Positions 9,152 through 19,855 of a DNA stretch of 64,000 bases are shown piece after piece. Source of the DNA: Apiosordaria backusii (taxonomy: Eukaryota; Ascomycota; Sordariomycetes; Sordariales; Lasiosphaeriaceae); NCBI GenBank assembly GCA_030549205.1, contig JAUKTV010000002.1:2294001-2358000 (forward strand). The letters are read 5' to 3'. The translations under genes and the position numbers were made by a program. Position 1 is the first letter of the stretch. Each line of letters opens with the position of its first letter. Below the pieces are notes generated by a model. That model was not told the DNA's origin. It saw only the letters and a program-made list of their open reading frames with translations, and did not search any database.

Positions 9152-11963
9152 TTAAACAACGTAACAATCAGCGAGAGACACACCTTTGAGTAAAACCCCG
9201 CATTGATCTAAATACTCGCGCTCGGTATCCCCAAAACCTTCCCATGCTCTAGCGCCAGGCTTCAGGAAGGGATCACGGCCATTGATCGCGGAGAAGTAAG
9301 AGGCAATCCGTTTTGAGGAATAGCTCCGAAGTCCCCCAAATGTTGACCACGGACACTCGATTGGTTTTCCCTGCTTTAAATCAGCAGACAATCATAGTAA
9401 GATAGGTAGCATCTATGAGGGTGTGGGAGAGGGAGAGGTTGAAAAGGTGGGTACGTACGAATCCGGAAAAGTGGCTGTAGAAGCTCATCTCAAGATTTTC
9501 GCTGAGGATGACCTGGAAGATGAAAGTGACCAAAAAGATCTCGAACCAATCCTCCCTCTTCCTACCGTATATCCTCTTTGTGAAGTCCTCAATAACCCAC
9601 TTCTCCAAAAGGCACAAGTGGCTCTTCAATATTCCGTTGAGAGTCTCTGCTTCTGCGAGTGACTTTGGCGTTGAGTAAGGGAGTGCTCGCCAGGGCGCGT
9701 CCATCCACGCCACTCTGTAGTCTCCACTTGCAGTATCTAGTTGCACCCAGTAGGTCCGGCGTAAAAACCTTGCAGCAAAGATGTACAGGGCGTTTCGCAG
9801 CATCTGCTTTGCCTGGAAGTAGGAGGCTTTGTTAGCTCACCCGTGAACAACACCGCAGCCCTTGATCCTGCAATGAGAATAGAGGTTAGGCTTACACTTG
9901 GTTTCGATCTCTCAGGCCTACTGTACTTCTCGGCAACTCGCAAAGTGGTAGCGATGAAATTGTTGTTTGTTCCAAGGGTATCGATGATCGTTTCTATGTG
10001 TAGTTCCAAGTACTGAGCGAGGACTTTGAGACTTTTCAAGTCTTCCAAAGTTGACAGACGCTGAATAGCGAGTACCTTTTCTTGACCCACCCGATTCAGG
10101 AGATTAGGAGCAAACCGCTGGAACATGCCAAAACCCTGGAGCTCAAACATGTCAGAGACTGTCAGTGGACAGCTCTGGCCCAGTTGTGCCTCCAGAGGAC
10201 CAGGATCTACGATACTGGCCGTGCGTAATGGTAGATCCTCGTCGTTTGTGTACTTATAATGGTACACAAAAAGCCCGATTTGAGTGCCTGGAAGGTTAGC
10301 TAATCATGAATAGTAGGCGAGTTGGAGATGAACGCTTACGTCGTCTATAAAGCTCTACATCGTCCAGGGTTCCCCGTTGACAAGGTACTTGTAGCATTGT
10401 CTTAGAACTTTGTAACCGTTTGATGCAGCCTGGACATGGCCTGGTATCGCTACACTGGAATCGTGTAAGTAATTAAACGGTGGAAAAAAGCCTTGTGCTT
10501 GTGTCTTGATGTACCTTCTCCTTCATTATCCGGCACACCAAACAAGCGCTCTTCTTTCTGACTTGGGCGGTGGCCTGCCGCTCTGCATCTGTCTTGCGTT
10601 TGGGAGCGCGCCTCCGCGGGACCTCGCTTGGAGCAGACTCTGCTGAAGTGCGAACCGAGGGCGGAGAAGAGTCTATTGTCGGCTCTCCTGGTGCTTTGTT
10701 ATATGATGGTACATCGTTGCCTTTCAAGACGTGTTGCGAATCACCGGGCTGCAGCCGCTCATCCATTCGCCGTTTCTTAAGACTGCCGCCATGGGAACTG
10801 CGTTCTTGATTATCCGGTATTTGATATTTGATGTCCAAGGTCTGCAATCTTGAGTTCTTCTCCAACTCGGCAAGACGGGCTCCGTCCCAAAGCGATGAGG
10901 ATGACTCGTTGTTGTTGGTGACAATAAGGATGTGCGAATGACTAAACCCTGGAGGGCTAATCATAAGTTTAACTTGAGAAGTGGATGGGATACTGGTATT
11001 CCCCTTCGGAGATAAAGGTACTGTCGCTTCCTGGGATTCTGATGAAGCTTTAGATGATTGTGCAAGCGTAGAAGGGCTTGATGGTACTTGGTCTTCGAGC
11101 GAATTATGGGCCCCACCGGAGGATGGTAGGGACAGCGCATCAATAGTGAATGAGTCTTGATCCCACTGTCGCTCATGTGTGTTGGTCCACGATGACATTA
11201 GATGCTGCAAGCCTGCAGATGCCGGCGGTATCCCTAGAGTGACCTCACTGAGATGAGGGGGAAGTCTCGGGGTCCTGGTACTCCCTTGCGAGAGGGCCAA
11301 ATTGAGAAGTCGCTCAGGGTCCCATGAGCGAGGATCTTGGTTGGAAACGACGAGCATTTCGTTAGCCGGCGTATCGAATTCGGTCCCCAGGCCTGGGGGG
11401 AAAATGCCGTGGCCATTGTTCTCGTGTGGCGCCATGAATGTCGGCTCCCAATTGGGACTCTGTTCAGAGCCTGAAGGATATGCGTTGCCCAGACTGAAGG
11501 CGATTGGATTGGCAAACGAAAGTGAATACTGGTCTGGAGGGGAGGAACCTCCCCAATCGGAACCAAAAAATGAATCTTGAAGCTGTGGAAGCGGTGTGGA
11601 GATATCAAGGGGAATGGCGAATCCGCTTATTGGCACGTTTGTGGCGGGGTTTGTGGCGGGAAGGGAGTCAAAATCATACTGAGGAGAGACATTCAACCCC
11701 GCTTCGCGTTGCGCAGCAAAGGAAGTGTAAAAGAAAATGTCATCTTCAAGGGGCGCTACAGGCGTATAACTTGTAGCGTTTGGAAAATCACTCATAAGAA
11801 TCTGCTCAGGGAAAGTATCTTGGTGGCCGGATGTTTCGGGCCCGGAATTGCGATTCATCGGTGCGGCGGGATCTTTTAGGTATTCCGTGTCTTGAGCTCG
11901 ACATGGCCTTCGGGGAGCATGGAGTGGGGAGTGTCCGGGTGATAAGAGAAGAATTGCGGGCAT
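9152..11963 (-). CDS. Zn2Cys6-type transcription regulator
   Basis: Large regulator of up to 842 residues. Exons: 11963-10515, 10454-10340, 10287-9896, 9812-9459, 9370-9152; the sum is whole codons. The first 450 residues are Ser/Pro-rich and disordered. A Cys cluster spans the exon 1/2 junction, with spacing CX2CX6CX5CX2CX14C (CLVCRIMKEK then CSDTRPCPGC), preceded by a basic KRK/RKK stretch. The last gap is longer than the usual 6-9, so this belongs to the group with the zinc cluster in the middle and a helical C-terminal domain. Starts at 11963, 11858 or 11795 are possible. An extra 26-nt exon around 9845-9870 would also keep the frame. Convergent with the oxygenase and divergent from the MFS gene, it is the likely local regulator. 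Confidence 0.8.
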
Positions 11964-12369
11964 TCATTATATCTCGACGCTCGTCATTCATTCGGACCGT
12001 TCCGTCTCATCCTTCGGGTTGAGAAATGAGGTAAGGCGCCAATGTGTGAAGCAGATTGCAAACCGGGCAATTGCAGAAGTGCTCTTTTGGTCGTGCCAAC
12101 GCGGGATGACGCCCTCCACTGCTTTGACCGGTGTGGCACATGCTGCAGCCTCGTTGGATGGTGCATGGGTGTTGGCTCCCGTGGATGATGATTTTTAAAT
12201 TGTGTGGAATGTGAAAAATAAATGCACAAAAAAGCAAGAGCCCGATGATAATTGTGCCCTCATGCCTTGCGACTTCCCCAGATGCAGAGGTCGGGGGGCA
12301 TCTTTTCAGTTGCTCCAAGTTCCCGTGACTGCTATCTTCTGCGACACCGACCTGAAGGCACCTTGCATC
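11964..12369. promoter_or_regulatory. Shared upstream region of regulator and MFS gene
   Basis: A 406-bp space between divergent start codons. A dyad-like CGG/CCG arrangement typical of Zn2Cys6 operators is not clear enough to place. TTTTTAAATT at 12190-12200 is the most TATA-like stretch. A regulator controlling both genes from here would be natural, but this is inference. Confidence 0.4.
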
Positions 12370-14456
12370 ATGACCGACCCCGCTCTACTGAAAGAGGTAT
12401 CAATCGCGCCAGATTTGAACCCGGTGGTCTCATGCAAGTACCTATCGTGGGAAATCGTACTTCCGGAGGAGCATGAGGCAACTGTTGAGAGAATTCGCGA
12501 CCCCACCAAATGGCCAGCCAAAGAGAAGCATTTTGTAGCTGGTCTCAGCATTCTCACGACATTCATGGCTGCATACTCCATCTCTGCATACGTTTCTGGT
12601 GTTGACTCAATTGCCACCGAATTTGAGTCCAGTCACATCGTGGCCCTTGTCGGCATGCCAACGTTTCAAACAGCATTTGCTGCTGCACCCATGGTCTTGG
12701 CTCCTTTCAGCGAGTTTGTTGGCCGAAAGCCAGTATTCTTGAGCACTTATATTCTTTACAGCAGTATGCAACCCATTATTTTCCCCTGTTTGTCGCTAAC
12801 CGGAACCAGTCTGTACTTTGATCATTGCTGTCGTCGATAACCTTCCAGGACTGCTGGTTGCCCGATTCTTCCAGGGCGTCGGTGCCAGCACCTTTAGCAC
12901 AATGGTCGGGGGTGTTATTGCAGACATATACCAACCCCATGAGCGTGGCATACCAATGTCACTGTTTGCAACAGCATCATTTTCAGGTGGAATGGGCCAG
13001 CTAGTGTCAAACTTCATATTTGAGTCAAAGGGCTGGCGCTGGATATATTGGCATCAACTGCTCATCAACATTTTCCTCATGGTCCTCATTGCCCTATTCT
13101 TTCAGGAGTGCCGTGGGCCTGTTCTATTAAGCAAGAGAGCAAAGATCCTGAACTCGGTTGGGTTCGCTGCCTACAATGAGAGAAGCCCACCGCCTCACAT
13201 AACGTGGAAGGTGAAAGAGGAGGAAGAGCGTGCCACCCTAAAACAAATGATTCGAATTAGTCTAACCAGACCATTTCGTGCGTTGGCCCCATATTCAGTA
13301 CCTTGCCAATGGATCTAATTCGAACGTGCTTGGCAGATTTACTCTTTACTGAACCAGTTGTATTCTGGTTCAGCATGTGGATCTCTTTCAGCTGGGCGCT
13401 CTTATTCATGTGGGCTTCCCTCATTGATGACATTATGCAAAGTCATTGGAACCGCTGACGCTTTTGACGTAGGTTTTATGTATCAGTACCACTCACCTTT
13501 CAAGTGACGTATTCCTTCACAACACAGCAGACTGGTCTGGTACTGCTCGCTACAATCGTTGGCGCAATCATTGGAAACCTTTGCTATCCTTTCCAGGAAC
13601 GGCTATACCGAGAGTATGCCAATAAACTGCCAAAATTCAGCCTCTTGCGCCAGCTGAGAAGGAGTACTGGAGTACCTGAGTTGACTACCGATTGGAATCC
13701 GGAAGCACGACTCTATACGGCATGCTTTCTTAGTATCGCCATGTCAGTCGGAATGTTCATGTATGCAATCCTTCCAAATATCATGGGCTTTCCCAATGCC
13801 CGACTGACCTTCAAGTTAGGTATGGAGCGGTCATGCTGCCCGAAGTCCATTGGATAGTTGCATGCATCTCCGTTGTGATGGTCACATTTGGATCTTACTC
13901 CGTTTACCTCGCCGTGTTTACCTATTTTGCCGATGTGTAAGTCACGCTTCCACTCCAGTCACAAGCTCTGCCGTATGATACTAAGCCTTGAATCTCAAAT
14001 CATGAAGCTATGCCATATACGCCAGCTCAGCTATGGCAGCCCAAAGCTTCTGCAGAAATGCCGTGGCAGGCGCCATGCCCTTGGCTGTTACCCCTAGTAA
14101 GCCCATTTTTGCTGCCACAGACTGCAGTGTGTGACTGCTTACGATAAAGCACAGTGTTTACTCGCCTCGGCTTCATGGACGCTTCTTTTCTACTTGGTGC
14201 TTGTGGGCTCCTGATGAGGTGAGACTTTCACTCAAACTTCGTCTCATTTTAGCCATATCTAGATGTGACTGACATGAATGTTGCATAAAGCTTCGTTCCA
14301 TTAGTGTTGGTCGTGCTTGGCCCACGGATTCGGGCCAGAAGCAAGTTTGCAAAGGTAAGATGATCAGCTACACAAAAGCAAAGCAGGTTCAATAGGCATC
14401 TATACTCACTGGTCATCCACATGCAGACTCTTCGTCACGACGATCTGACCGGCTAG
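12370..14456 (+). CDS. MFS drug/metabolite efflux transporter (DHA1-like)
   Basis: A 534-residue major facilitator built from nine exons: 12370-12763, 12810-13277, 13337-13441, 13487-13760, 13820-13936, 14008-14096, 14155-14218, 14291-14354, 14427-14456. Every phase matches and the total is 535 codons including the stop. After a cytoplasmic N-terminus with a DPTKWPAKEKH segment come about 12 hydrophobic helices. Motifs include SEFVGRKPVF (motif A), ARFFQGVGAS, GGVIADIYQPHERG, GWRWIYWHQ and a C-terminal GPRIRARSKFAK, as in fungal multidrug and toxin pumps. It is a proton-driven exporter at the plasma membrane. Its position next to the Zn2Cys6 factor and oxygenase suggests export of a metabolite. 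The eight introns make the gene look broken at first sight, but the reading frame is intact. Confidence 0.85.
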
Positions 14457-15241
14457 GCTCTGGGAGTGGGGTACATGTAGACTGTGCGAGTTCAAGCATA
14501 TCGCAGGACGTGATGAATGGACGGAAAATGAGGGGCAAGTGCGAAAAGTGTTAGTGGCGTGTTGTGGGTGGTAGATAAGGTAATGATCATATTCTATAGG
14601 TACCCGGATCTTCATACTGTGCTGGCATTTTTCTGTCACACTTGATTTTGCACATGCAATATCAAGAATCTGTACCTGCCACATCACCTGCAGACGACAG
14701 TCGTGGAGCACGGTGTATGTGATACCAGCCACGACCGGCGAGAGACGTGGCTGGCCTCTCGACTACCCGCCACAACCGGCGAGAACCGTGGCGCTTTTTG
14801 CAGGTCTCCGCCACAACCGGCGAGGGGCGTGGCTTGCCGCCAGACTGCTGCTCCAGAAACCTTCGTGTGTCACCACACATCGACACCGGCTGCATCCAAA
14901 GCTGTGATACCTCGTCGACTCACCGTTCAAAGATGCCTTCGGCAGAAAGAATGATAGGTATCCGAGAGGCCAGACAATGAAGAAAGATGAGACGCCTTGG
15001 GCAGCTGCTGCACCGTTGGGCAGGGAAGAAATATAAGGTAGGCAGATTCTAGGTACTGAAAGGGCAGGAAGAAGGACCATGAAGGATGTGTGTATAAATT
15101 GAAAAGGTTACTGCAGCTCGACTCCCTGGCTCTCTGCAGCTAAGCGTGCTCTCACAAAGGTTTTTCCACAGACCTCCCCACAGACCTCCCCACACAATTC
15201 ATTCTCGTACCACACTCAACTACCCGACTGAACCACTCGTC
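14457..15241. other. Intergenic with hairpin array and TATA box
   Basis: Contains the hairpin repeats described separately. A TATAAA box at 15093-15098, about 145 nt before the ATG at 15242, and a direct repeat of ACAGACCTCCCCACA at about 15168-15195 lie in the leader of the next gene. Nothing coding is supported. Confidence 0.5.
14728..14833. repeat. Three hairpin repeats with exact 41-bp period
   Basis: Units at 14728-14751, 14769-14792 and 14810-14833 share the 24-nt consensus GCCACAACCGGCGAG + RNCGTGGC. In each, the outer GCCACR pairs with YGTGGC, giving a 6-bp stem around an ACCGGCGAG loop. Spacers differ in sequence, but unit starts are exactly 41 bp apart. They lie between the MFS gene and the next gene, with no coding support across them. 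Confidence 0.85.
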
Positions 15242-15716
15242 ATGGCAGCTGGGGCACATACCTCTCAGTCACCAACCACATCTCGGTCTACAGACATATC
15301 AGAACACTGGCACCTTCATCTCAACATTGTACGTTCCACAGCACACAACCAATATTACTACTTACTCCCCACCACCTCTCTCCCCGCCGATATCCCATCT
15401 TTCCCATCTCCAAATCCCCCAAGCTTACAGAACCTTTTCCAGAACCACAAATTCGACTCAGAAAATCAACAAAGAGGACTCTCGCCAAGTGCTGACCTCC
15501 CTATGAACCGGTTTCTCGACGCTGGTTCAGAATCTGCTTCTACCGTTTGGGAACGTCTGATAGGCAGATGGGGTGATTTGTAAGTTTCATCATCTGGTCC
15601 GCGTCCACTGACTGATATTGATCTTCTGAAATGATACCTATCTGACTTTACGGAACAGGCCACACACTAGACTAGAGTCTCCGCTAGAGAGTGAAGACCG
15701 TGAATCATCACTGTAG
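15242..15716 (+). CDS. Hypothetical small protein
   Basis: About 131 residues in two exons: 15242-15579 and 15659-15716, joined by an intron with donor GTAAGT and acceptor CAG (phase 2, whole codons). The protein starts MAAGAHTSQS, is Ser/Thr/Pro-rich, and carries a HLHLNIV...QYYYLLP segment followed by a Pro-rich loop and a charged tail. It has no signal peptide, membrane helix or known domain that I can see. An upstream TATAAA supports transcription. I cannot assign a function. Confidence 0.5.
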
Positions 15717-16448
15717 ACATGGAAGCGGATTGATCTTTGTTAGATGATGTGCCTGACTGTGACTTCTGGCTACGGGCTGGGATCTTTGAGTTGTTTCGGA
15801 GTTGTATCATTGGTGATGGCGTTGGATTGTGGTTGTTTGACTTGTTGCTGGTGATAGCGGTGCTTTCTTGTTGTGGATGATTTTCTTCGGGCTTTGTTCT
15901 CGGGTCTCAGTCTTCTTACCTTATATATATCGGGCGGCGCGAGTTGGGAGATATTTGCAGTCAGAGAAGTGTGCTTTTCTGTTAAGGTACGTGGTCTGTT
16001 CAGCTTCGTAGCTTGAAATTCATGTATTTTTTTCAGTACGATATCCTGCAGTTGATTCGACATCGTATGCCAATGCATGTAGATCTTGCACAACAACGGG
16101 TAACAGCAGAGCTATTGCAATAGTTTTACTCTGTCACCCTAAAATCCAACTCAAACATTCTCGGCAGAGCCGTATACTGATCCCTCAACCCCCCACAAAC
16201 AGGAACCACGCCAGTAGGGACATCCAAACAGTGAAAAGTGAAGCTATCTATAACCTTGCTGTCGTCAATGTCTCATCCCCACAAGGTCTTTAGCTTGGTT
16301 ACTGCCTAGTCACATCCCCTAACTGATACCCTCTCGGCGATGTGCTCCCATTCTGTTCCCACTCTTCATAACCTTTCTTATATCATCTCCCCGGCCCTTG
16401 TTTCTATTTACTTCCCAGTGACCTCGCCTCTGCCACAGATGACACCAA
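15717..16448. other. Intergenic between convergent genes
   Basis: Shared 3' region of 730 bp. A TATATATATC stretch is present at 15922-15931. No supported gene on either strand. Confidence 0.5.
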
Positions 16449-17886
16449 TCAGATCTTGCAATCCGAAGTCGGCTTAATCGGGTAATTCCACAGGCCACTC
16501 GCCTTCAGATCCAGCGCAGTAGACCAATACCAGTAATTATTGGTATACTTGGCCTGGCAGCGCTTCTTGATATCCGCGCGGCGCTGGCCGTCCGCTCGAA
16601 ACAGGGGCGCAACAATACTCTGGACTTCATTCAGGATGGGAGCATAGTTCCAAGCGCCGTAGTTGGGGTACGCGGGCACCGTCTTGGTCTTCCACGCGTT
16701 GTAGATCTCGTCGGCGGAAATACGCACTGCATTCCAGGCTTCGTTCTTGTTGGAGACGTCTTCCTTGTCAAGCAACCGCTTGTCACCGTAGGTGTGCCAT
16801 GCTCTGCCGATGGGACTCTTGACGGACAGCCCGATGGCGTTGTCCTCGTCGTGCATGAACTTGGCGCAGAGATCGGCCGCGCCCACGCTATCGTGCAGCT
16901 TGCGTCTCGGGGTCCGCATGTGGCCGGCTGCGAAGGAATCTTGGAGAAAGTGGTCGCCAAAGGCGTTCATGGCGTAGGCGAGCTGCAGGTTTCCGCTGGC
17001 GGCAACCTGCAGAGCGACGGAGTGGCATGCGTTGTAGGCGGTGCGGGCGTCGGTGCCGAAGTGGTCCCAGTTGATCTTGGCCAGCCCAAGGTAGCTGGGG
17101 CATTCGTCAGGGCGAGCGAGGGTGTAGAGCTGGAGCTGCGCGCTGACGTCCGGAATCTGGGGATAGACGGTCGACGGGTCCTGGCCTTTGTCCAGCGCAG
17201 CCTGGACCATGTCAACTTCTGTCGAAAGTGTGTTGAGGATCTTTTGGGCCTCAGCTGGGTTGCGGGTCGTGTCCTGGGCGAGCCAGTACCACGCTCGCAG
17301 AAAACGTTGGCGCTGGTCCTGCAGGTCCTTGCCGTCGCTGATGGGGTTGACAGTGCCGTAAAAGTCCCCGGCCAGTCCGTTGATCTGGCCGTATGTCACC
17401 TCCAAACCGTTGGGCAGCTTGAAGGGCTTGTCCTTGGCCACGTACGACTGTCCATCGTCCCAGGCCAGTGTAAGCGAGTCGCCGAGGTAGCTATGCTCAG
17501 CAAACTCGAAACCGTCATCTGAACGAGAGTTAGCAAAGACACAAACAAATGAGGATTCTGGGGCTCGTTGTCGGGGCTACTCACCGTTGTGCGGTTTCTT
17601 TGCGGTCTCCTGCTTCCACTTGACATAGTCGATCTTGGTGGCCGCTTCAGTCTCTTTATCCGAGATCGGAATGGCGACCAGCTGTGAGTAGTCGTTGTGG
17701 CCATGGTCTGGCTCAAGCTTCTCCAGCTCGGCTTCAATGTTTGGCGGCGCATTCGGGTCGTTCTCATGGTCGTAGTCCCACCCGGTGGGCTCATGACCAA
17801 GTGTTTCCACGGTGCTAATGGCTTGTCAGCGGCAATATGGGCAGCATGACCGGGGCAACAAACAGCTCTTGGATTGTGGTGCTCAT
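16449..17886 (-). CDS. Zinc phospholipase C / P1 nuclease-like protein
   Basis: Main exons are 17585 and upstream, and 17518-16449, joined by an intron with donor GTGAGT and acceptor CAG. The central part carries YNACHSVALQ and then GDHFLQDSFAAGHMRTPRR, the His/Asp pattern of the zinc-dependent phospholipase C/P1 nuclease fold. The rest is Trp/Tyr-rich and ends in a Cys. Family members hydrolyse phosphodiester bonds of lipids or nucleic acids; the substrate here is unknown. The 5' end is unresolved. The frame runs open to about 17810 but has no ATG there; the nearest in-phase start is an ATG at 17886, which needs another short intron. A secretion signal is expected for the family but could not be confirmed. 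Confidence 0.65.
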
Positions 17887-18853
17887 GATGGTGGTATTCC
17901 AGTTGTTGGAGTGGTGGGTAAGGCAGTGCTAACAATGACTAGCGATGGAGTGTGACCGGCAAAGTGCAGGTGGTTGGTTCTGGAATGATTGCTCAGAGAC
18001 CAGAATCCAGCGGCGAGACTGCCTGTATATATCCTTTTTCTGAGCCGCCAGAAACGAGAGTGTGCCTGCCAGCGGTGATTGAACCTCCAGACTCCTCGAT
18101 TCCGGGTATCCTGAGACAGGTGGCATACGCTATGCTATCATGGCTGGCTGACTGAACGCATTGGTCCACCAGCCGTGAACTAGTATCGAATTATTTTCTT
18201 GAGCACGTTGTGGCTGGCTGGTCGAATGTGCGTCTGACTAGATTCGAGTATCCCTATCTGTGGTCTAGACCCAGCATAGCTGCCTCTAACCTCAGATGCT
18301 CAATCCGAACTTGGTCTCAAAATGCCTGGTATGGTTGGGGCTGGCTGGAAGGAGCATTTTGTCCGTCCAACTTATCCGTACGTGTTCTAGAACCTCACAA
18401 CTGACTTAGTTCTGCTTTACCAATGATTGAACTTATGGCGTTTTTTCGAGGTTCTTATTGGCTTCAAACCCTTGTTTTAGCCCCTGCTTGCGTCCCACAC
18501 TAGTGATCGGCCAGGCGCTAAGTGTATCTCGATGGCTAGCTGAAGATGCAGCTTGAGACTTATCGCACCTTTGTTGCATCATTCTGCATGGGACTTTCCC
18601 CCCCTCTCTCTTTGACGAGATATATCGATTATCAGAGAGTCACCTTGCTTATCCAAACCTCAAGCCAGACCAAGAAGCCATTATATGAGGTGCAATGGTC
18701 TTTATATCCTCGATTCTTTACTCACTGTTCCATTAAGTCAACTCTTCAATCCGCACACCTGGCCAACACCATCCCCTCGACACTCCTCTTCTACCACCCC
18801 CAAACCTGGATTTTCTCCCCTCAAATTGATTCGGAACGCTCCCAAAGCCCAAC
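17887..18853. promoter_or_regulatory. Divergent upstream region, hydrolase and metzincin
   Basis: About 970 bp between two divergently transcribed hydrolase genes. Apart from the TATA-like box at 18022-18034 and TTTATAT at 18701-18707 near the metzincin, the sequence holds no supported feature. A short repeated word TGGCTGGCTG (18139-18149, 18210-18219) is visible. Confidence 0.4.
18022..18034 (-). promoter_or_regulatory. TATA-like box upstream of the phospholipase-like gene
   Basis: On the minus strand this reads GGATATATACAGG, about 140 nt upstream of the candidate ATG at 17886. It is a plausible core promoter for the phospholipase/nuclease-like gene. Confidence 0.4.
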
Positions 18854-19681
18854 ATGGACGCAACCACAACCTCCCAGCCCACCACCAAAGAGCTCATCAT
18901 CCAAGAAATCGTCGAGGCCGTCGGCTCACACGCCCTCGACACAGTCTCCCCCTCCAAGGCCGTCCTTCCCCCACCCAAACCCGACCTCTCTCCAGACGAT
19001 GACGACGACGACTTCACTCCCCACTGCCTAACCCAAGACCCCATCCCCATGCCCTTACGCGATGCCCCTGCCGACATCATGGTCAGCATGGGCCGCGAAT
19101 GCCCCCGCTGGGTGCCCGGCTCCACCATCAAATGGGTCGCCTGGAAGCAAGGCTTCAAGACCCCCGAAGACGCCGACTACGCCGCTCAGCACCTCCACCT
19201 CGCCTGCCAGAAATGGAACGAGTTCAACATCGGCGTGAGCTTTGAGTGGGTCGAGGAGACCAAGGACGCCACGTTTGCCCTCTGCCACGGCGGCGACAGC
19301 GACGGCACCGTGGCGAAGGGGTTTTTCCCGAATGCCAACGATCTCAACCTGCTGCGGGTGTACAACCCGGCCTTCTCCAAGCCCCGCTGGAAGGCGGGCT
19401 TGTGGAAGGTGTTCACGCATGAGTTGGGACATATTTTGGGGCTGAGGCATGAGTTTGCGCTGGATTTGAACCCAGCGACGGGCAAGGTTTGGGAGGAGGC
19501 GAAGGCGGTCCAGTTGGGGCCCAGGAATGAGAACTCGGTTATGACGTATAAAAGGGATCCGCCCGAGATCCAGGAGAGTGATGTCGAGTCGACAAGGGCG
19601 TTTTATGCGTTGCGTGAGGATGATGACGGTAACCCGCCGATGGTGGGGCTGACCGAGCTGGCGGATTATACACCCATGTGA
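18854..19681 (+). CDS. Metzincin-type zinc metalloprotease, no signal peptide
   Basis: Intronless gene for 275 residues. The catalytic motif HELGHILGLRHEFA lies around residues 195-208: three zinc His and the catalytic Glu in HExxHxxGxxH, followed directly by Glu as in astacin-like metzincins. A Met-turn (SVMTYKRD) follows about 30 residues later, as required. Upstream is a RECPRWVPGSTIKWVAWK segment typical of the N-terminal half of matrixin/astacin-like domains. The first 65 residues are hydrophilic with an Asp run, and no secretion signal is seen, so the enzyme is probably intracellular or leaves by another route. Codon composition changes mid-gene, C-rich first and G-rich later. It is divergent from the phospholipase-like gene. 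Confidence 0.8.
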   Translation: MDATTTSQPTTKELIIQEIVEAVGSHALDTVSPSKAVLPPPKPDLSPDDDDDDFTPHCLTQDPIPMPLRDAPADIMVSMGRECPRWVPGSTIKWVAWKQGFKTPEDADYAAQHLHLACQKWNEFNIGVSFEWVEETKDATFALCHGGDSDGTVAKGFFPNANDLNLLRVYNPAFSKPRWKAGLWKVFTHELGHILGLRHEFALDLNPATGKVWEEAKAVQLGPRNENSVMTYKRDPPEIQESDVESTRAFYALREDDDGNPPMVGLTELADYTPM

Positions 19682-19855
19682 ACACAGGGTGATGCAAAAC
19701 ATGGCATGTGCTGCCATGTTATCATTCCGATAGTCCCACCACGGTGTCTTCATAGGCGGTTACACAGGTTCAATGAGTTCAATAGACATACCTAAGCAGC
19801 TTTGTTTAATTTGTGGCAATGTCACTCAATTCTTTCTCTTTTGACTTTCGATCCA

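Noticed and set aside
12370..14456. MFS gene as a broken pseudogene
   Set aside because: Stops and frame changes all disappear with eight well-formed introns, giving a complete 534-residue transporter.
14728..14833. CRISPR array
   Set aside because: Only three units with palindromic 24-nt repeats and 17-nt spacers in a fungal genome; no associated genes.
15146..15241. Upstream extension of the small gene at 15242
   Set aside because: Its first codon is GTG; the first ATG with a good context is at 15242.
16794..17522. Plus-strand 240-codon frame opposite the phospholipase-like gene
   Set aside because: Antisense shadow of the GC-rich conserved exon; no domain or start support.
17396..17935. 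Minus-strand frame upstream of the phospholipase-like gene
   Set aside because: It runs in a different frame from the conserved domain and starts without an ATG.
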